Assembly: GCF_024730565.1 (NCBI RefSeq)
Contig: NZ_CP077725.1
Coordinates: 3,242,501-3,306,500 of the forward strand
Direction of reading: 5' to 3'
DNA length: 64,000 nt
DNA from: Clostridium sp. CM027
Lineage (GTDB): Bacteria > Bacillota > Clostridia > Clostridiales > Clostridiaceae
The notes under the pieces are model-generated. The model was not told the DNA's origin, did not search any database, and saw nothing but the letters and a program-made list of their open reading frames with translations. This document shows, in pieces, positions 15,843 through 26,272 of this stretch; the first letter of the stretch is position 1; each line of letters begins with the position of its first letter. Made by a program: the position numbers and the translations under genes.

Positions 15843-18665
15843 ATGAGGGATAAAATTTTTATAAAGGGTGCTAAGGTTCACAATTTAAAAAATGTTGATT
15901 TGGAGATACCGAGAGATAAATTTGTAGTGTTTACTGGACTTTCAGGGTCTGGTAAATCTTCACTTGCTTTTGATACATTATATGCAGAGGGGCAAAGAAG
16001 GTATGTGGAGTCATTATCTGCATATGCAAGGCAATTTTTAGGTAATATGGATAAGCCAGATGTTGAGTACATAGAGGGGTTATCGCCTGCTATTTCTATA
16101 GATCAGAAAACTACTAACAGAAATCCACGTTCCACAGTGGGTACTGTAACTGAAATTTATGATTATTTGAGACTTCTTTATGCTAAAGTAGGGACGCCTC
16201 ATTGTCCTAAATGTGGTAAGGAGATTTCTCAGCAAACTGTAGACCAGATGGTGGATAGAATAATGGATATGCCAGAGAAAACTAAGATTTCAATTTTATC
16301 TCCTGTGATAAGGGGAAAAAAAGGTGAACATGTCAAGATAATAGAAAATATTAAAAAAAATGGTTTCGTTCGCGCTAGGATAGATGGTACTACTGTAGAG
16401 CTTCTGGAAGAGGAAATAAAACTCGCAAAGACTAAGAAACATAATATAGAGATAGTAATAGACAGAATTTCTGTAAAAGAAGAAGTTCGAGGGAGGCTTT
16501 CTGAATCTTTAGAGAGTGCATTAAAACTAGCAGAGGGGACTGCAATTGCTAGCATTTCTGGTGGTGAAGATATTCTTTTTAGTGAGCATTTTGCCTGCAT
16601 TGATTGCGGCATTAGCCTTGGAGAATTGGCTCCGAGGATGTTTTCGTTTAATTCTCCATATGGTAAATGTGATACTTGCGACGGCCTTGGTACTCTTATG
16701 GAAATTGAAGAGGATTTAATAATACCAGATAAAAGTAAGAGTATTAAAGGCGGCGCCATTATGTCTTTTGGGGAAGGTAGTCTTAAGGAGGATTCCTGGA
16801 CTTTTTCGGTGCTTCGGGCAATAAGTGAAAAATATAAGTTTAGCTTAGATACGCCTATAGAAGACTATGAACCAGAAATTCTTAAAATATTACTGTACGG
16901 AACTAATGGAGAAAAAGTTAAGGTGGAGTATGTTAAGGAGTTTAGATCAGGTACTTTTAATCATTCTTATGAAGGAATTATAAACAATTTAAAAAGACGA
17001 TATTTTGAAACCTCGTCAGATTATATAAAAAGAGAAATTGAACAATATATGGGTGATAATGCATGCCCTAAGTGCAAGGGGGCAAGGTTGAGCTCAGAGG
17101 CACTAGCCGTAACTGTTGGGGATAAGAATATAAGCGAGTTTTGTCAATTGTCTATTGTAGATGAAGTTATATTTTTAAAAGATATCAAATTTTCAGAGAA
17201 AAATAAGATTATATCTAATCAAATTTTTAAGGAAATAAATGATAGACTTAATTTTTTAAGGGATGTAGGACTTGATTATTTGAATTTAGCTAGAGCGGCA
17301 GGTACATTGTCTGGTGGAGAAGCGCAGAGAATAAGGCTAGCTACTCAGATAGGATCAAGCCTTATGGGAGTTTTATATATTTTAGATGAGCCTAGTATTG
17401 GTCTTCATCAAAGGGATAATGATAAACTTATAAAGACATTAAAGCATTTAAGAGATATAGGTAATACATTAATTGTGGTAGAACATGATGAAGATACCAT
17501 GAAGGCAGCAGATTTTATTGTAGATGTTGGGCCAGCAGCTGGCGAACATGGTGGAGAAATTGTGGCTACCGGAACAATTGAGGATATAAAAAACTGTGAA
17601 AGGTCAATTACAGGTCAATATTTAAGTGGTAAAAAGAAGATAGATGTTCCGAAGGTGACGAGAGTATCTAATGGAAATAGTATAAAAATACTTAATGCAA
17701 GGCAAAATAATCTTAAAAATGTTAGCGCGGACTTTCCGCTAGGTGTATTCACTGCAGTCACTGGTGTTTCAGGTTCTGGAAAGAGTACTTTAGTTAATGA
17801 AATTCTATACAAAGGTCTTAATAAAAAGGTGAATAAATCTAAGAAGAATCCTGGACTTCATAAAGATATTTTAGGATATGAGAATATAGATAAAATTATA
17901 AATATTGACCAAGGTCCTATAGGGCGTACTCCAAGATCTAATCCAGCTACATATACAGGAGTATTTGATATCATTCGAGATGTTTTCTCAATGAGTCCAG
18001 AAGCTAAGATGCGGGGTTATAAGCCAGGTAGATTTAGCTTTAATGTAAAGGGCGGAAGATGTGAGGCTTGCAAGGGTGATGGAATAATTAAAATAGAAAT
18101 GCAATTTTTATCTGATGTGTATGTGCCTTGTGAGGTTTGCAAAGGGAAAAGGTATAATAGAGAAACTTTAGAGGTTAAGTATAAAGGGAAAAATATTGAT
18201 GAAATCTTAAATATGACTGTTGAGGAAGCTGTAAAGTTCTTTGAAAATATTCCTAGAATTTCTAGCAAATTTAAAACACTGATGGATGTTGGACTCGGAT
18301 ATGTAAGGCTAGGTCAACCATCAACACAATTGTCTGGTGGCGAGGCTCAAAGAATTAAACTTGCGTCTGAATTATCTAAGAGAAGCACTGGCAAGACCTT
18401 TTATATTTTAGATGAGCCTACTACAGGACTTCATATTGATGATGTTAGTAAACTTATCAAAATACTTCAAAGACTTGTAGATTCAGGGAATACAGTAGTC
18501 GTAATTGAGCATAATTTAGATGTTATAAAGTGCGCGGACTATGTTATAGACTTAGGTCCGGAGGGTGGAGATAAGGGAGGTAGCATTTTGTGCAGTGGTA
18601 CTCCAAAAGAAATATCCTTAAATGTGAATTCATATACAGGACAATATCTTAAAAAAATGTTATAA
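15843..18665 (+). CDS. uvrA: excinuclease ABC subunit A
   Basis: UvrA is the ABC-type ATPase dimer that finds DNA damage and loads UvrB. The 940-residue protein has Walker [10 protein letters not shown] (about 31-39) and GVSGSGKST (about 640-648). It has two signature motifs LSGGEAQRI (about 487 and 826) and zinc-binding CPKC/CDTC and CEAC/CEVC pairs. The length matches the family. Shine-Dalgarno GAGGAGG precedes the ATG. It lies in an operon with uvrB, and transcription may continue toward the cell-wall genes after the repeat at 18689. Confidence 0.98.
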   Translation: MRDKIFIKGAKVHNLKNVDLEIPRDKFVVFTGLSGSGKSSLAFDTLYAEGQRRYVESLSAYARQFLGNMDKPDVEYIEGLSPAISIDQKTTNRNPRSTVGTVTEIYDYLRLLYAKVGTPHCPKCGKEISQQTVDQMVDRIMDMPEKTKISILSPVIRGKKGEHVKIIENIKKNGFVRARIDGTTVELLEEEIKLAKTKKHNIEIVIDRISVKEEVRGRLSESLESALKLAEGTAIASISGGEDILFSEHFACIDCGISLGELAPRMFSFNSPYGKCDTCDGLGTLMEIEEDLIIPDKSKSIKGGAIMSFGEGSLKEDSWTFSVLRAISEKYKFSLDTPIEDYEPEILKILLYGTNGEKVKVEYVKEFRSGTFNHSYEGIINNLKRRYFETSSDYIKREIEQYMGDNACPKCKGARLSSEALAVTVGDKNISEFCQLSIVDEVIFLKDIKFSEKNKIISNQIFKEINDRLNFLRDVGLDYLNLARAAGTLSGGEAQRIRLATQIGSSLMGVLYILDEPSIGLHQRDNDKLIKTLKHLRDIGNTLIVVEHDEDTMKAADFIVDVGPAAGEHGGEIVATGTIEDIKNCERSITGQYLSGKKKIDVPKVTRVSNGNSIKILNARQNNLKNVSADFPLGVFTAVTGVSGSGKSTLVNEILYKGLNKKVNKSKKNPGLHKDILGYENIDKIINIDQGPIGRTPRSNPATYTGVFDIIRDVFSMSPEAKMRGYKPGRFSFNVKGGRCEACKGDGIIKIEMQFLSDVYVPCEVCKGKRYNRETLEVKYKGKNIDEILNMTVEEAVKFFENIPRISSKFKTLMDVGLGYVRLGQPSTQLSGGEAQRIKLASELSKRSTGKTFYILDEPTTGLHIDDVSKLIKILQRLVDSGNTVVVIEHNLDVIKCADYVIDLGPEGGDKGGSILCSGTPKEISLNVNSYTGQYLKKML

Positions 18666-18688
18666 TTCATAATAAGCTAGCATACTAA

Positions 18689-18848
18689 TTTAACGATATT
18701 TCAGAAGGAACTCCCCAATTTCTATAAGTGAGGGGATAACGATTAATAATTGGTATCCCCTTTAGAGGTCTACAAAGGGGTAAATCTCCTTCTGAAGTCG
18801 CCAATTTATCTACTGCTAAAATGTGCAGTTCCGCAGGAGATGATTTAA
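18689..18848 (+). repeat. split family B repeat enclosing a nested hairpin
   Basis: TTTAACGATATTTCAG (18689-18704) and TGCAGTTCCGCAGGAGATG..TTTAA (18823-18848) are the two halves of repeat B. Between them is a structured insert: CAGAAGGA (18702-18709) pairs with TCCTTCTG (18787-18794), and inside that AGGGGATA (18731-18738) pairs with TATCCCCT (18754-18761). It occupies the uvrA-FHA gap and could be a processed or regulatory RNA structure. Confidence 0.6.
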
Positions 18849-18889
18849 TGCTAGTCTTTGATTATGATTTAAAGAGGAGAAAGTGAGTT

Positions 18890-19318
18890 ATGGCTAATAT
18901 AAGCTTGTTTTTGAGATATGCAATTATAGCGATTATTTACATTATAATAATATTTGCTTTGAGAATAATGTATAAGGACATAAAAGGTGGTGCAAAGAAG
19001 AAACCAGTTATTAAGAAAACTATGGGGCTTGAGGTTATAGAAAGAGGAGAAAATTTTAATTTAAGAATCGGTGCGGTTATTCCTCTAAACGATGTGCTTA
19101 CCATAGGCAGAAAGGGAGATAATCTTTTAATTTTGGGGGACAAATACGTGTCATCTCAGCATGCAAGAATATATCTTAAAAACACAGATTATATTTTGCA
19201 AGACCTGAGAAGTACTAATGGAACCCTTAAAAACAACAAAAAAGTAACGGACAAGGTAATCATAAAAAAGGGCGATGAAATTAAAATAGGAACTTCAATT
19301 TTTAAAGTTATAGGGTAA
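18890..19318 (+). CDS. FHA domain protein
   Basis: This 142-residue protein has an N-terminal membrane helix (about residues 5-24) followed by a forkhead-associated domain. Its motifs are LTIGRKGDN (about 67-75), SSQHARI (about 87-93) and LRSTNGTLKNNK (about 106-117). FHA domains bind phosphothreonine, so it probably links Ser/Thr kinase signalling to the cell-wall proteins encoded next (FtsW/RodA family and a class B PBP). GAGGAGAAAGTGAG precedes the ATG. It is 26 nt from the next gene. Confidence 0.92.
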   Translation: MANISLFLRYAIIAIIYIIIIFALRIMYKDIKGGAKKKPVIKKTMGLEVIERGENFNLRIGAVIPLNDVLTIGRKGDNLLILGDKYVSSQHARIYLKNTDYILQDLRSTNGTLKNNKKVTDKVIIKKGDEIKIGTSIFKVIG

Positions 19319-19344
19319 ATTATGAGTGCGAGAGAGGTGATAGT

Positions 19345-20589
19345 ATGGAAAAGATAAAAGAGGAGCGGAAGCTTCTAAGGTATACTTATCTTCTATGCAT
19401 AGTTTTATTTATTAATATGTTTCTTATTGGTAAAAATGAGTTTGACAAAGGCGCAATAATAATGTGCGCAATAATATGCTTAATGTTTGCGTATTCTCAT
19501 TTTATAATAAGAAGATTTTTCCCGGATGGTGACAAATATATTTTGCTGTTTTCAAATGTTTTAGCGGTTATAGGTATGGCCATGTTATATAGGTTAGACT
19601 CACCTCTTGCACTTAAACAACTTATTTTTTATGCAGTTGGAATTGCCATATTCATCTTAGTAGTAGTGCTTTTTCCTAGCTTATCTAAGTTTGGAAAGTA
19701 CAAATATTTTTATTTGGTATGCACTATTATACTTATGTCATTGGGAAGTATATTTGGGAAGTCGCTTTATGGAGCTAAAAACTGGATATCTATTGGTGGA
19801 TTTACTTTTCAACCATCAGAATTTGCTAAATTATCTTTGGTAGCATATTTAGCAGCATCATTACAGAATTATGGAGAAAATCTTAAGGGAAAGTCAGAGC
19901 TTATGAAAATTAAGGGCTTAATTGAGCCTGGAATTGTAGTTATGATATCCCTTGGTTTCATGGTAAAGCAAACGGATTTAGGATCAGCACTTTTATTTTT
20001 TGCTATTTCAGTAACCATGTTATATATTGCTACTTCAAATTCTAAATATGTTCTAGTATGTTTAGGACTTTTTATTATAGGCGGATTTATAAGCTATAAA
20101 CTTTTTGGACATGTTCGTGTAAGGGTTATGATCTGGAATGACCCATGGAAATATGGTAGCAATGAAGGCCATCAGGTGGTACAATCTTTAATTTCTATAG
20201 CTTCCGGTGGTCTTTTTGGAACGGGTTTTGGGCTTGGGCACCCGGGAATGGTTCCTGTAGTCACTACAGATTTTATTTTTTCCGCTATTGCTGAGGAGAT
20301 GGGCCTTCTTACTGGCTTTGCTATCCTTATTTTATATTTTTTACTGTTTTATAGATGCATGAGGGTACCTGTTTATAGCAAAGATAAATTTACAAGACTA
20401 CTTGCGGTGGGTTATAGCACAATGATAGCTGCCCAAGTATTGGTTATAGTAGGAGGGGTAGTTGGAGCTATTCCACTAACAGGTATAACACTACCATTAG
20501 TTAGTTCCGGTGGTAGTTCTATGTTAATAACTTTCTTTGCACTAGGTATACTTCAAAAAATTTCGGAGGACGGTCAAAGTTATGAATGA
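19345..20589 (+). CDS. FtsW/RodA/SpoVE family peptidoglycan polymerase
   Basis: This SEDS-family glycosyltransferase polymerises lipid II in the membrane. The 414-residue protein has about ten hydrophobic helices. Family signatures are GAKNWISIGGFTFQPSEFAKLS (about 141-162), NEGHQVVQSLISIASGGLFGTGFG (about 273-296) and the C-terminal PLTGITLPLVSSGGSSML. Its end overlaps the start of the penicillin-binding protein gene by 8 nt, a typical SEDS-PBP pair. It could be the FtsW-like or RodA-like member; the sequence alone does not settle which. Confidence 0.93.
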   Translation: MEKIKEERKLLRYTYLLCIVLFINMFLIGKNEFDKGAIIMCAIICLMFAYSHFIIRRFFPDGDKYILLFSNVLAVIGMAMLYRLDSPLALKQLIFYAVGIAIFILVVVLFPSLSKFGKYKYFYLVCTIILMSLGSIFGKSLYGAKNWISIGGFTFQPSEFAKLSLVAYLAASLQNYGENLKGKSELMKIKGLIEPGIVVMISLGFMVKQTDLGSALLFFAISVTMLYIATSNSKYVLVCLGLFIIGGFISYKLFGHVRVRVMIWNDPWKYGSNEGHQVVQSLISIASGGLFGTGFGLGHPGMVPVVTTDFIFSAIAEEMGLLTGFAILILYFLLFYRCMRVPVYSKDKFTRLLAVGYSTMIAAQVLVIVGGVVGAIPLTGITLPLVSSGGSSMLITFFALGILQKISEDGQSYE

Positions 20590-22015
20590 TTTTGTGGATA
20601 ATATAAAAAAAGTCATGTTGGTGTTTTTAATATTTTTTATTGCTTTAATTTCCTACATAACTTATTCATATATGTTTAGGAGCGAAAAGACTTTAGATAG
20701 TGCATATAATAGGAGAACTTCGGCTGAGAGAAATAAGGTATTAAGGGGAACAATTTACGATAAAGATATGAAAGCTTTAACAAAAAGTACGAAAACAAGT
20801 GAAACTACTCAAAAGCTGGAATATTTAAAGGGTCCAGTGTTTGCACATGCTATAGGGTATATGGATACCGTATATAATCTTGCTGGTCTTGAAAAAAAAT
20901 ACGATAAAGAACTTATGGGGGCTGGAGAGACAGCAATTCCAAAGTTTGTTTTCTTTAGTAAAGATACTGAAGAGAAAGTTGGAAATGGATTAAGAACTAC
21001 TCTTGATTCAAAGCTTCAAAACAAAGCTTATGAGCTTTTAAAGGATACAGGATGTAAAGGTGCGATAGTGGCGATGAATCCTAAAACTGGAGAAGTTTTA
21101 GCTATGGTATCTAATCCGTCTTATGACCCAAATAATTTAGAAAGAGATATGAAAGATTTAAATGCAGATAAAGAAGGTACACCACTACTTAATAGGGCGA
21201 CATCTGGATTATATCCACCAGGGTCTGTATTTAAAACTATTCCGGCGATAAGCGCTTTAGAAAATATCACTAATGTTTATAATAAGGGATACCAGGATAA
21301 TGGTAAATTAGTTGTCAATGGAACACAACTGTTGAAAAACTTTGATGACGAGGTTTTAGGAAGTTTAAATTTTAAATCTGCTTATGAACATTCTAGTAAT
21401 GCGTTTTTTGGGTCTTTAGGTATTGATTTAGGAAATAAAGCACTAAAGGAAACCGCAGAAAAGTTTTATTTTAACAAGAATATCCCATCTGAAGGGTTAA
21501 CTATAGAGAATAGTAGATTTCCAAGCTATAAAAGCTATGAGAAAGGTAATATCGCTCAAAGTGCTATAGGCCAGGCGGAGGTTTTAGCTACTCCTATGCA
21601 AATGGCATTAGTTGTAAGCGCTGTTGCTAATGATGGTATTATGATGCAACCAATGCTTGTTAAAGAAATATTGGATAGCAAAGGTAAATCTTTAAAAAAA
21701 ATAGAACCGAAGCAACTAGGAGAAGTGATATCAAAGGAAAATGCTAGTACTATGAAGGATTTAATGAGAGGCGTTGTAACTGAAGGTACAGGAACTAATG
21801 CAGCTGTGTCAGGCATCGAGGTTAGTGGAAAAACGGGTACTGCAGATCATAAAGCTGATGTTAGTGCACAAAGAGGTGCTCATTCCTGGTTTACTGGATT
21901 TGCACCCTATGATAATCCTGAAATTGCCATATCGGTAATTGTAGAAGAGGGTGGAGTTGGTGGTAAAAAAGCTGCCCAAGTAACTAGAGATCTTATTGAA
22001 AGTTATTTAAAATAA
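20582..22015 (+). CDS. class B penicillin-binding protein (transpeptidase)
   Basis: This 477-residue peptidoglycan transpeptidase is the partner of the overlapping SEDS polymerase. An N-terminal membrane anchor (about residues 10-30) is followed by a short non-catalytic domain and the transpeptidase domain: SVFK (active serine, about residue 216 in PPGSVFKT), SSN (EHSSNAFF, about 270) and KTGTAD (about 417-422). It is shorter than FtsI-type PBPs because the N-terminal domain is reduced, as in PbpA-like proteins. The ATG at 20582 is fixed by the overlap. Confidence 0.92.
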   Translation: MNDFVDNIKKVMLVFLIFFIALISYITYSYMFRSEKTLDSAYNRRTSAERNKVLRGTIYDKDMKALTKSTKTSETTQKLEYLKGPVFAHAIGYMDTVYNLAGLEKKYDKELMGAGETAIPKFVFFSKDTEEKVGNGLRTTLDSKLQNKAYELLKDTGCKGAIVAMNPKTGEVLAMVSNPSYDPNNLERDMKDLNADKEGTPLLNRATSGLYPPGSVFKTIPAISALENITNVYNKGYQDNGKLVVNGTQLLKNFDDEVLGSLNFKSAYEHSSNAFFGSLGIDLGNKALKETAEKFYFNKNIPSEGLTIENSRFPSYKSYEKGNIAQSAIGQAEVLATPMQMALVVSAVANDGIMMQPMLVKEILDSKGKSLKKIEPKQLGEVISKENASTMKDLMRGVVTEGTGTNAAVSGIEVSGKTGTADHKADVSAQRGAHSWFTGFAPYDNPEIAISVIVEEGGVGGKKAAQVTRDLIESYLK

Positions 22016-22042
22016 AGCATAAAAAATATGCATATAATAGTA

Positions 22043-22079
22043 AAGAAAGTCAGATATTGAAATAATATCTGGCTTTCTT
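22043..22079 (+). terminator. terminator after the PBP gene
   Basis: AAGAAAGTCAGATATT pairs with AATATCTGGCTTTCTT (one wobble pair) across a 5-nt loop and ends in TTATTAG. A partial family B repeat (ATTTAACGACATTT, 22138-22151) follows before uvrC. Confidence 0.75.
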
Positions 22080-22167
22080 ATTAGAAATAAGATAGCTACA
22101 TGATATATGGAGCAATTTGTAGTATATTGCCCAGGAAATTTAACGACATTTTTAAAGGGGTGCTAAT

Positions 22168-24033
22168 GTGTTTGATTTTGAATATCAACTAAAGATTCTT
22201 CCAGATGCACCAGGAGTGTATCTTATGAGTAATCATCTTGGTGAAATAATATATGTGGGTAAGGCTAAAATATTAAAAAATAGAGTAAGGCAATATTTTA
22301 AGGGTTCAAAAAATCATTCTGTAAAAGTAAAGGCTATGGTGAAAAATATATCTGAGTTTGAATATATAGTAACGGATTCGGAAATGGAGGCACTTATTTT
22401 AGAGTGTAATCTTATTAAAAGATATAGCCCAAGATATAATATTTTGCTTAAGGATGATAAACACTATCCCTTTATAAAGATAACTATAAATGAGGAATTT
22501 CCACGGGTTTTTGTAACTAGAAACATTGCAAATGATGGCGGAAAATATTTTGGGCCGTATACAGATTCAGCAGCTGTATATAGCATTATTGAACTTATAA
22601 AACAAATATACCCACTTAGGACGTGTAGACGAACTATTAAAGAGGGACTGCCCCCTACTAGGACTTGCTTGAACTATCATATTGGGCTGTGCAAAGGCCC
22701 TTGTGCAGGGCTTATTAGTAAAGAAGATTATGGGGAAATCATAAAAGGTACAATGCAGTTACTTGCAGGAAAAGACAGGAATATAAAAGATGAGCTAAAG
22801 CGAAAAATGGAAAATGCATCGGAAGATTTAGAATTTGAAAAAGCGGTGGTGTTTCGCGATAAAATCATGGCCATAGATAAAATAAATGAGAAGCAAAAGA
22901 TTATAATAGGAAATTGCGAGAATGAAGACTTTATTAATCTATATGTTGATGAAAAAGATGTTTGCCTTCAGGTATTTTTTCTTCGAGATGGTAAGATAGT
23001 AGGACGTGAACATTTTATTTTAAATGATGAAGCGGACCAGGTAGCACATGAGCTTATAGAAGAATTTATAAAGCGATTTTATGGAGGGGCAGCCTTTATT
23101 CCTAAAACAATATATGTGCCGTTCATAAATGAGGGTGAGATTCTAGAGCAGTGGCTCAGCTCCAAAAAAGAATCAAAAGTTATGATTAAGGTTCCTCAAA
23201 AGGGAGAAAAGAAAAAGACATTAGAGATGGTAGAAAATAATGCTAAGATAACCCTTGAACAATTTAAATTAAAGGATATGCAGGATAAGGAAATTCACAA
23301 AATTGCACTGGAGGAGCTTACAGGCTTATTGGAACTGGATGAAATACCTGAAAGAATTGAATCCTATGATATCTCAAATATAATGGGCGTGGATTCTGTA
23401 GGTAGTATGGTGGTTTTTGAAGATGGAAAGCCTAAAAGTAGTGATTATAGAAGGTTTAAAATAAAATCAGTAATAGGAGCTAACGATTATGATAGTATGC
23501 GAGAAATACTAGAGAGAAGGTTTACTCGTGGACTAGACGAAGTGGAAAAAATAAAAGAAAGAAATTTAGAATTAAGTAAAGGAAAGTTCTGTATATTTCC
23601 TGATTTAATTCTTATGGATGGTGGAAAAGGGCAGGTCAATGTGGCCCTTGAGGTTTTAAATAGTCTTAATATTAATATACCTGTATGTGGAATGGTTAAG
23701 GATGACAAGCACAAAACTAGAGGGTTAATATATAATAATGTAGAGCGAGTTATGAGAGGCAATTCTCAAAGCATGCACTTGATTACTAGAATACAAGATG
23801 AAGTCCATAGATTCGCTATTACTTATCACAGAACTTTAAGAGATAAAAGAACTCTGTATTCTATATTAGATAATATACCTAATATAGGGGAAAAGAGAAG
23901 ACGCGAGCTACTAAAGAAATTTGGTAGCATTGATAGGATAAAAAGTGCAAGTGTTAAGGAACTAATGGAGACTCCCTCTATGGACAGTAAGGCCTCGGAA
24001 TGTGTTTTAGAATATTTTAAAAAGACTAAATAG
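22168..24033 (+). CDS. uvrC: excinuclease ABC subunit C
   Basis: UvrC makes the two incisions in nucleotide excision repair. The 621-residue protein has the GIY-YIG domain (PGVYLMSNHLGEIIYVGKAK, about 13-32), the cysteine pair region CKGPCAGLI (about 175-183) and a UVR helix pair (DLEFEKAVVFRDKI). The RNase H-like endonuclease core includes SYDISNIMGVDSVGSMVVFEDG, and C-terminal helix-hairpin-helix repeats end the protein. The start is GTG 22168 after AAAGGGG. No LexA box is obvious upstream, unlike uvrB. Confidence 0.97.
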   Translation: MFDFEYQLKILPDAPGVYLMSNHLGEIIYVGKAKILKNRVRQYFKGSKNHSVKVKAMVKNISEFEYIVTDSEMEALILECNLIKRYSPRYNILLKDDKHYPFIKITINEEFPRVFVTRNIANDGGKYFGPYTDSAAVYSIIELIKQIYPLRTCRRTIKEGLPPTRTCLNYHIGLCKGPCAGLISKEDYGEIIKGTMQLLAGKDRNIKDELKRKMENASEDLEFEKAVVFRDKIMAIDKINEKQKIIIGNCENEDFINLYVDEKDVCLQVFFLRDGKIVGREHFILNDEADQVAHELIEEFIKRFYGGAAFIPKTIYVPFINEGEILEQWLSSKKESKVMIKVPQKGEKKKTLEMVENNAKITLEQFKLKDMQDKEIHKIALEELTGLLELDEIPERIESYDISNIMGVDSVGSMVVFEDGKPKSSDYRRFKIKSVIGANDYDSMREILERRFTRGLDEVEKIKERNLELSKGKFCIFPDLILMDGGKGQVNVALEVLNSLNINIPVCGMVKDDKHKTRGLIYNNVERVMRGNSQSMHLITRIQDEVHRFAITYHRTLRDKRTLYSILDNIPNIGEKRRRELLKKFGSIDRIKSASVKELMETPSMDSKASECVLEYFKKTK

Positions 24034-24138
24034 AGAATATTGAAATAATAATCAAATATGTCAGAAAAATTAATAATTAATAATGATTAGTTAAATTGTT
24101 GAAATATCTTAGTAAAAAGGGTAAAATAAAAGCACTAT

Positions 24139-24189
24139 ATAATTCCAGAGCATAAAGCATATATTATATGCTTTATGCTCTGGAATTAT
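24139..24189. repeat. 51-bp perfect palindrome upstream of murB
   Basis: ATAATTCCAGAGCATAAAGC plus ATATA (24139-24163) is repeated as its exact reverse complement at 24165-24189 around a single central base. It lies 32 nt before the murB start. No T-run follows on either strand, so it is not a canonical terminator. Confidence 0.7.
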
Positions 24190-24221
24190 GTAAATATATT
24201 AATATTTTCAAGGAGTAGAAT

Positions 24222-25157
24222 ATGAAAAAATATGAGGAACTAATTAAACAAATAGATAAAGTTACTAGAGGATCAAACATAAAGATAGATGAGCCTATGA
24301 AAAATCATACTTCTTTTAAAGTAGGGGGACCAGCTGATATTTTAGTGACTCCGGAAGATGTGATGGAAGCTCAGTCAATAATAAAAATTTGTAAAGATAA
24401 TAATGTGAATTATTATTTAATAGGAAATGGTTCTAATTTACTTGTACGTGATGGTGGAATTCGTGGAGTAGTTATAAAGCTATGTAAGTTTAATAAAATT
24501 GAGGTAAAAGGAAATAAAGTAATCGCTCAAAGTGGAGCAAGTTTATATGATGTTACCATGGTGGCACTGGGTGAAGGACTTAAAGGTATGGAATTTGCAA
24601 ATGGAATTCCAGGTAGCATTGGTGGTGCGGCAGCTATGAATGCAGGAGCATATAATGGTGAAATGTCTATGGTTATGGAGAGTATATTAGCCCTTGATAA
24701 TAATGGAGAATTATTAACTTTAACAAAAGGCGAAATGGAGCTTTCTTATAGGAGTAGCGCTATTCTAAAACACGGATATACGGTAATAAGTGTTACCCTT
24801 AGTCTCCAAGAAGGAGATAAGGAGATTATAAAAGCAAGGATGGACGACCTTGCTAAAAAAAGAAGTGATAAACAACCTTTAGAATACCCATCAGCGGGGA
24901 GTACATTTAAAAGACCAGAGGGTCATTATGCAAGTGTTCTTATACAAGATTGCGATTTAAAGGGTACTTGCGTTGGGGATGCTCAAGTATCTGAGAAACA
25001 TTCTGGTTTTATTATTAATAAAAAAGATGCTAGTGCTAAGGATATTTTGGATTTGATAAAGCTTGTGCAGCATGTAGTTTATGAGAAATTTGAGGTAAAG
25101 CTTACTACTGAAGTAAAGATATGGGGAGAAGACGAACGAGCTTCCAAGGAGGAGTAA
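24222..25157 (+). CDS. murB: UDP-N-acetylenolpyruvoylglucosamine reductase
   Basis: MurB is the FAD-dependent enzyme that makes UDP-MurNAc for peptidoglycan. The 311-residue protein has HTSFKVGGPAD (about 28-38), the FAD-binding GNGSNLLVRDGGI (about 69-81), GIPGSIGGAAAMNAGAYNGEM (about 129-149), SYRSS with the catalytic serine region near SAGSTFKRP (about 226-234) and C-terminal EVKIWG. It is a type II-like MurB by length. CAAGGAG precedes the ATG. It is 23 nt from the aminotransferase gene. Confidence 0.97.
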   Translation: MKKYEELIKQIDKVTRGSNIKIDEPMKNHTSFKVGGPADILVTPEDVMEAQSIIKICKDNNVNYYLIGNGSNLLVRDGGIRGVVIKLCKFNKIEVKGNKVIAQSGASLYDVTMVALGEGLKGMEFANGIPGSIGGAAAMNAGAYNGEMSMVMESILALDNNGELLTLTKGEMELSYRSSAILKHGYTVISVTLSLQEGDKEIIKARMDDLAKKRSDKQPLEYPSAGSTFKRPEGHYASVLIQDCDLKGTCVGDAQVSEKHSGFIINKKDASAKDILDLIKLVQHVVYEKFEVKLTTEVKIWGEDERASKEE

Positions 25158-25180
25158 GTACAATCATATAGGGGGAAATT

Positions 25181-26266
25181 ATGGAATACATGGTACGTAA
25201 AGAAATTTTGGGTTTAAGGAGTTATAAGGCAGGCAAGCCTATAAGTGAAGTTAAGAGAGAATTGGGGCTTGCGGAGGTTGTAAAGCTTGCGTCCAATGAG
25301 AATGCATTAGGATGTTCGCCAAAGGTAAAAAAAGCATTAAGAGAATTAGTAGAGGAAACTCATATGTACCCAGATGCATCAAATCACGAATTGAAGGATG
25401 TAATAAGCGCAAAACTAGGGGTAAATCCCCAACAGATTGTGTGCAGTACAGGCTCCGATTCATTGATCAGAGTAATTGCAAACACTTTTTTAGAGCCAGG
25501 AGATGAATCTATAACGGCGGCGGTTACATTCTCTAGGTATGAGGATTCGACAAAACTTATGGGAGCTACTAGTATCGTAATACCTATGGATAATAATGCA
25601 ATACATATAGAAAAAATGGTAGATGCAATAACTGAGAAAACAAGAATCATATGGTTTTGTAACCCTAATAATCCTACAGGAACTATATTTACTAAAGCAC
25701 AATTTGCGAGAGTAATAAACAAAATACCAGACCATGTATTAATAATTATGGATGAGGCCTACAATGAATATGTAACTTCAGAAGAATTCCCGAATTCTTT
25801 AGAATATTTAAATGATTACCCTAATATGATTATTCTAAGAACCTTTTCTAAATATTACGGATTGGCATCTCTAAGATGTGGATATGGAATAGCTAGCGAG
25901 GAATTATGCTCATATCTTAATAGAGTTATTGGGCCTTTTGATGTTAATTTATATGCACAAAAAGCAGCGGTAGCAGCACTTAGGGATGAAGAGTTTTTAA
26001 AACTAGTATCTGAAACAAATATAGCTGGAAAAAAGTATTTATATAAGCAGTTTGAGTTAATGAATCTGCAGTACATAGAAACGAACACTAATTTTCTTAT
26101 GGTGGATACAAAAATTGATGATAAGGAAGTTTTTGATAAGTTACTTTTAAAAGGTATTATTGTAAGACCAGGACATTTATTAGGTATGCCCCGATGGCTT
26201 AGGGTTACAATTGGTACACTAAAACAAAATGAGTTATTTATAAAAGCTTTAAAAGAAATTTTATAA
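25181..26266 (+). CDS. hisC: histidinol-phosphate aminotransferase family protein
   Basis: This 361-residue fold-type I PLP aminotransferase has LASNENALGCSP near the N-terminus, NPNNPTGT (about 160-167), DEAYNEY (about 188-194), FSKYYGLASLRCGYG with the PLP lysine (about 220-234) and a C-terminal RVTIG. It matches HisC, which interconverts imidazole acetol phosphate and histidinol phosphate with glutamate. Some family members act on aromatic amino acids instead. It is not in a his operon but between murB and rapZ, so the substrate is unsettled. AGGGGGA precedes the ATG. Confidence 0.88.
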   Translation: MEYMVRKEILGLRSYKAGKPISEVKRELGLAEVVKLASNENALGCSPKVKKALRELVEETHMYPDASNHELKDVISAKLGVNPQQIVCSTGSDSLIRVIANTFLEPGDESITAAVTFSRYEDSTKLMGATSIVIPMDNNAIHIEKMVDAITEKTRIIWFCNPNNPTGTIFTKAQFARVINKIPDHVLIIMDEAYNEYVTSEEFPNSLEYLNDYPNMIILRTFSKYYGLASLRCGYGIASEELCSYLNRVIGPFDVNLYAQKAAVAALRDEEFLKLVSETNIAGKKYLYKQFELMNLQYIETNTNFLMVDTKIDDKEVFDKLLLKGIIVRPGHLLGMPRWLRVTIGTLKQNELFIKALKEIL

Positions 26267-26272
26267 ATAAAT

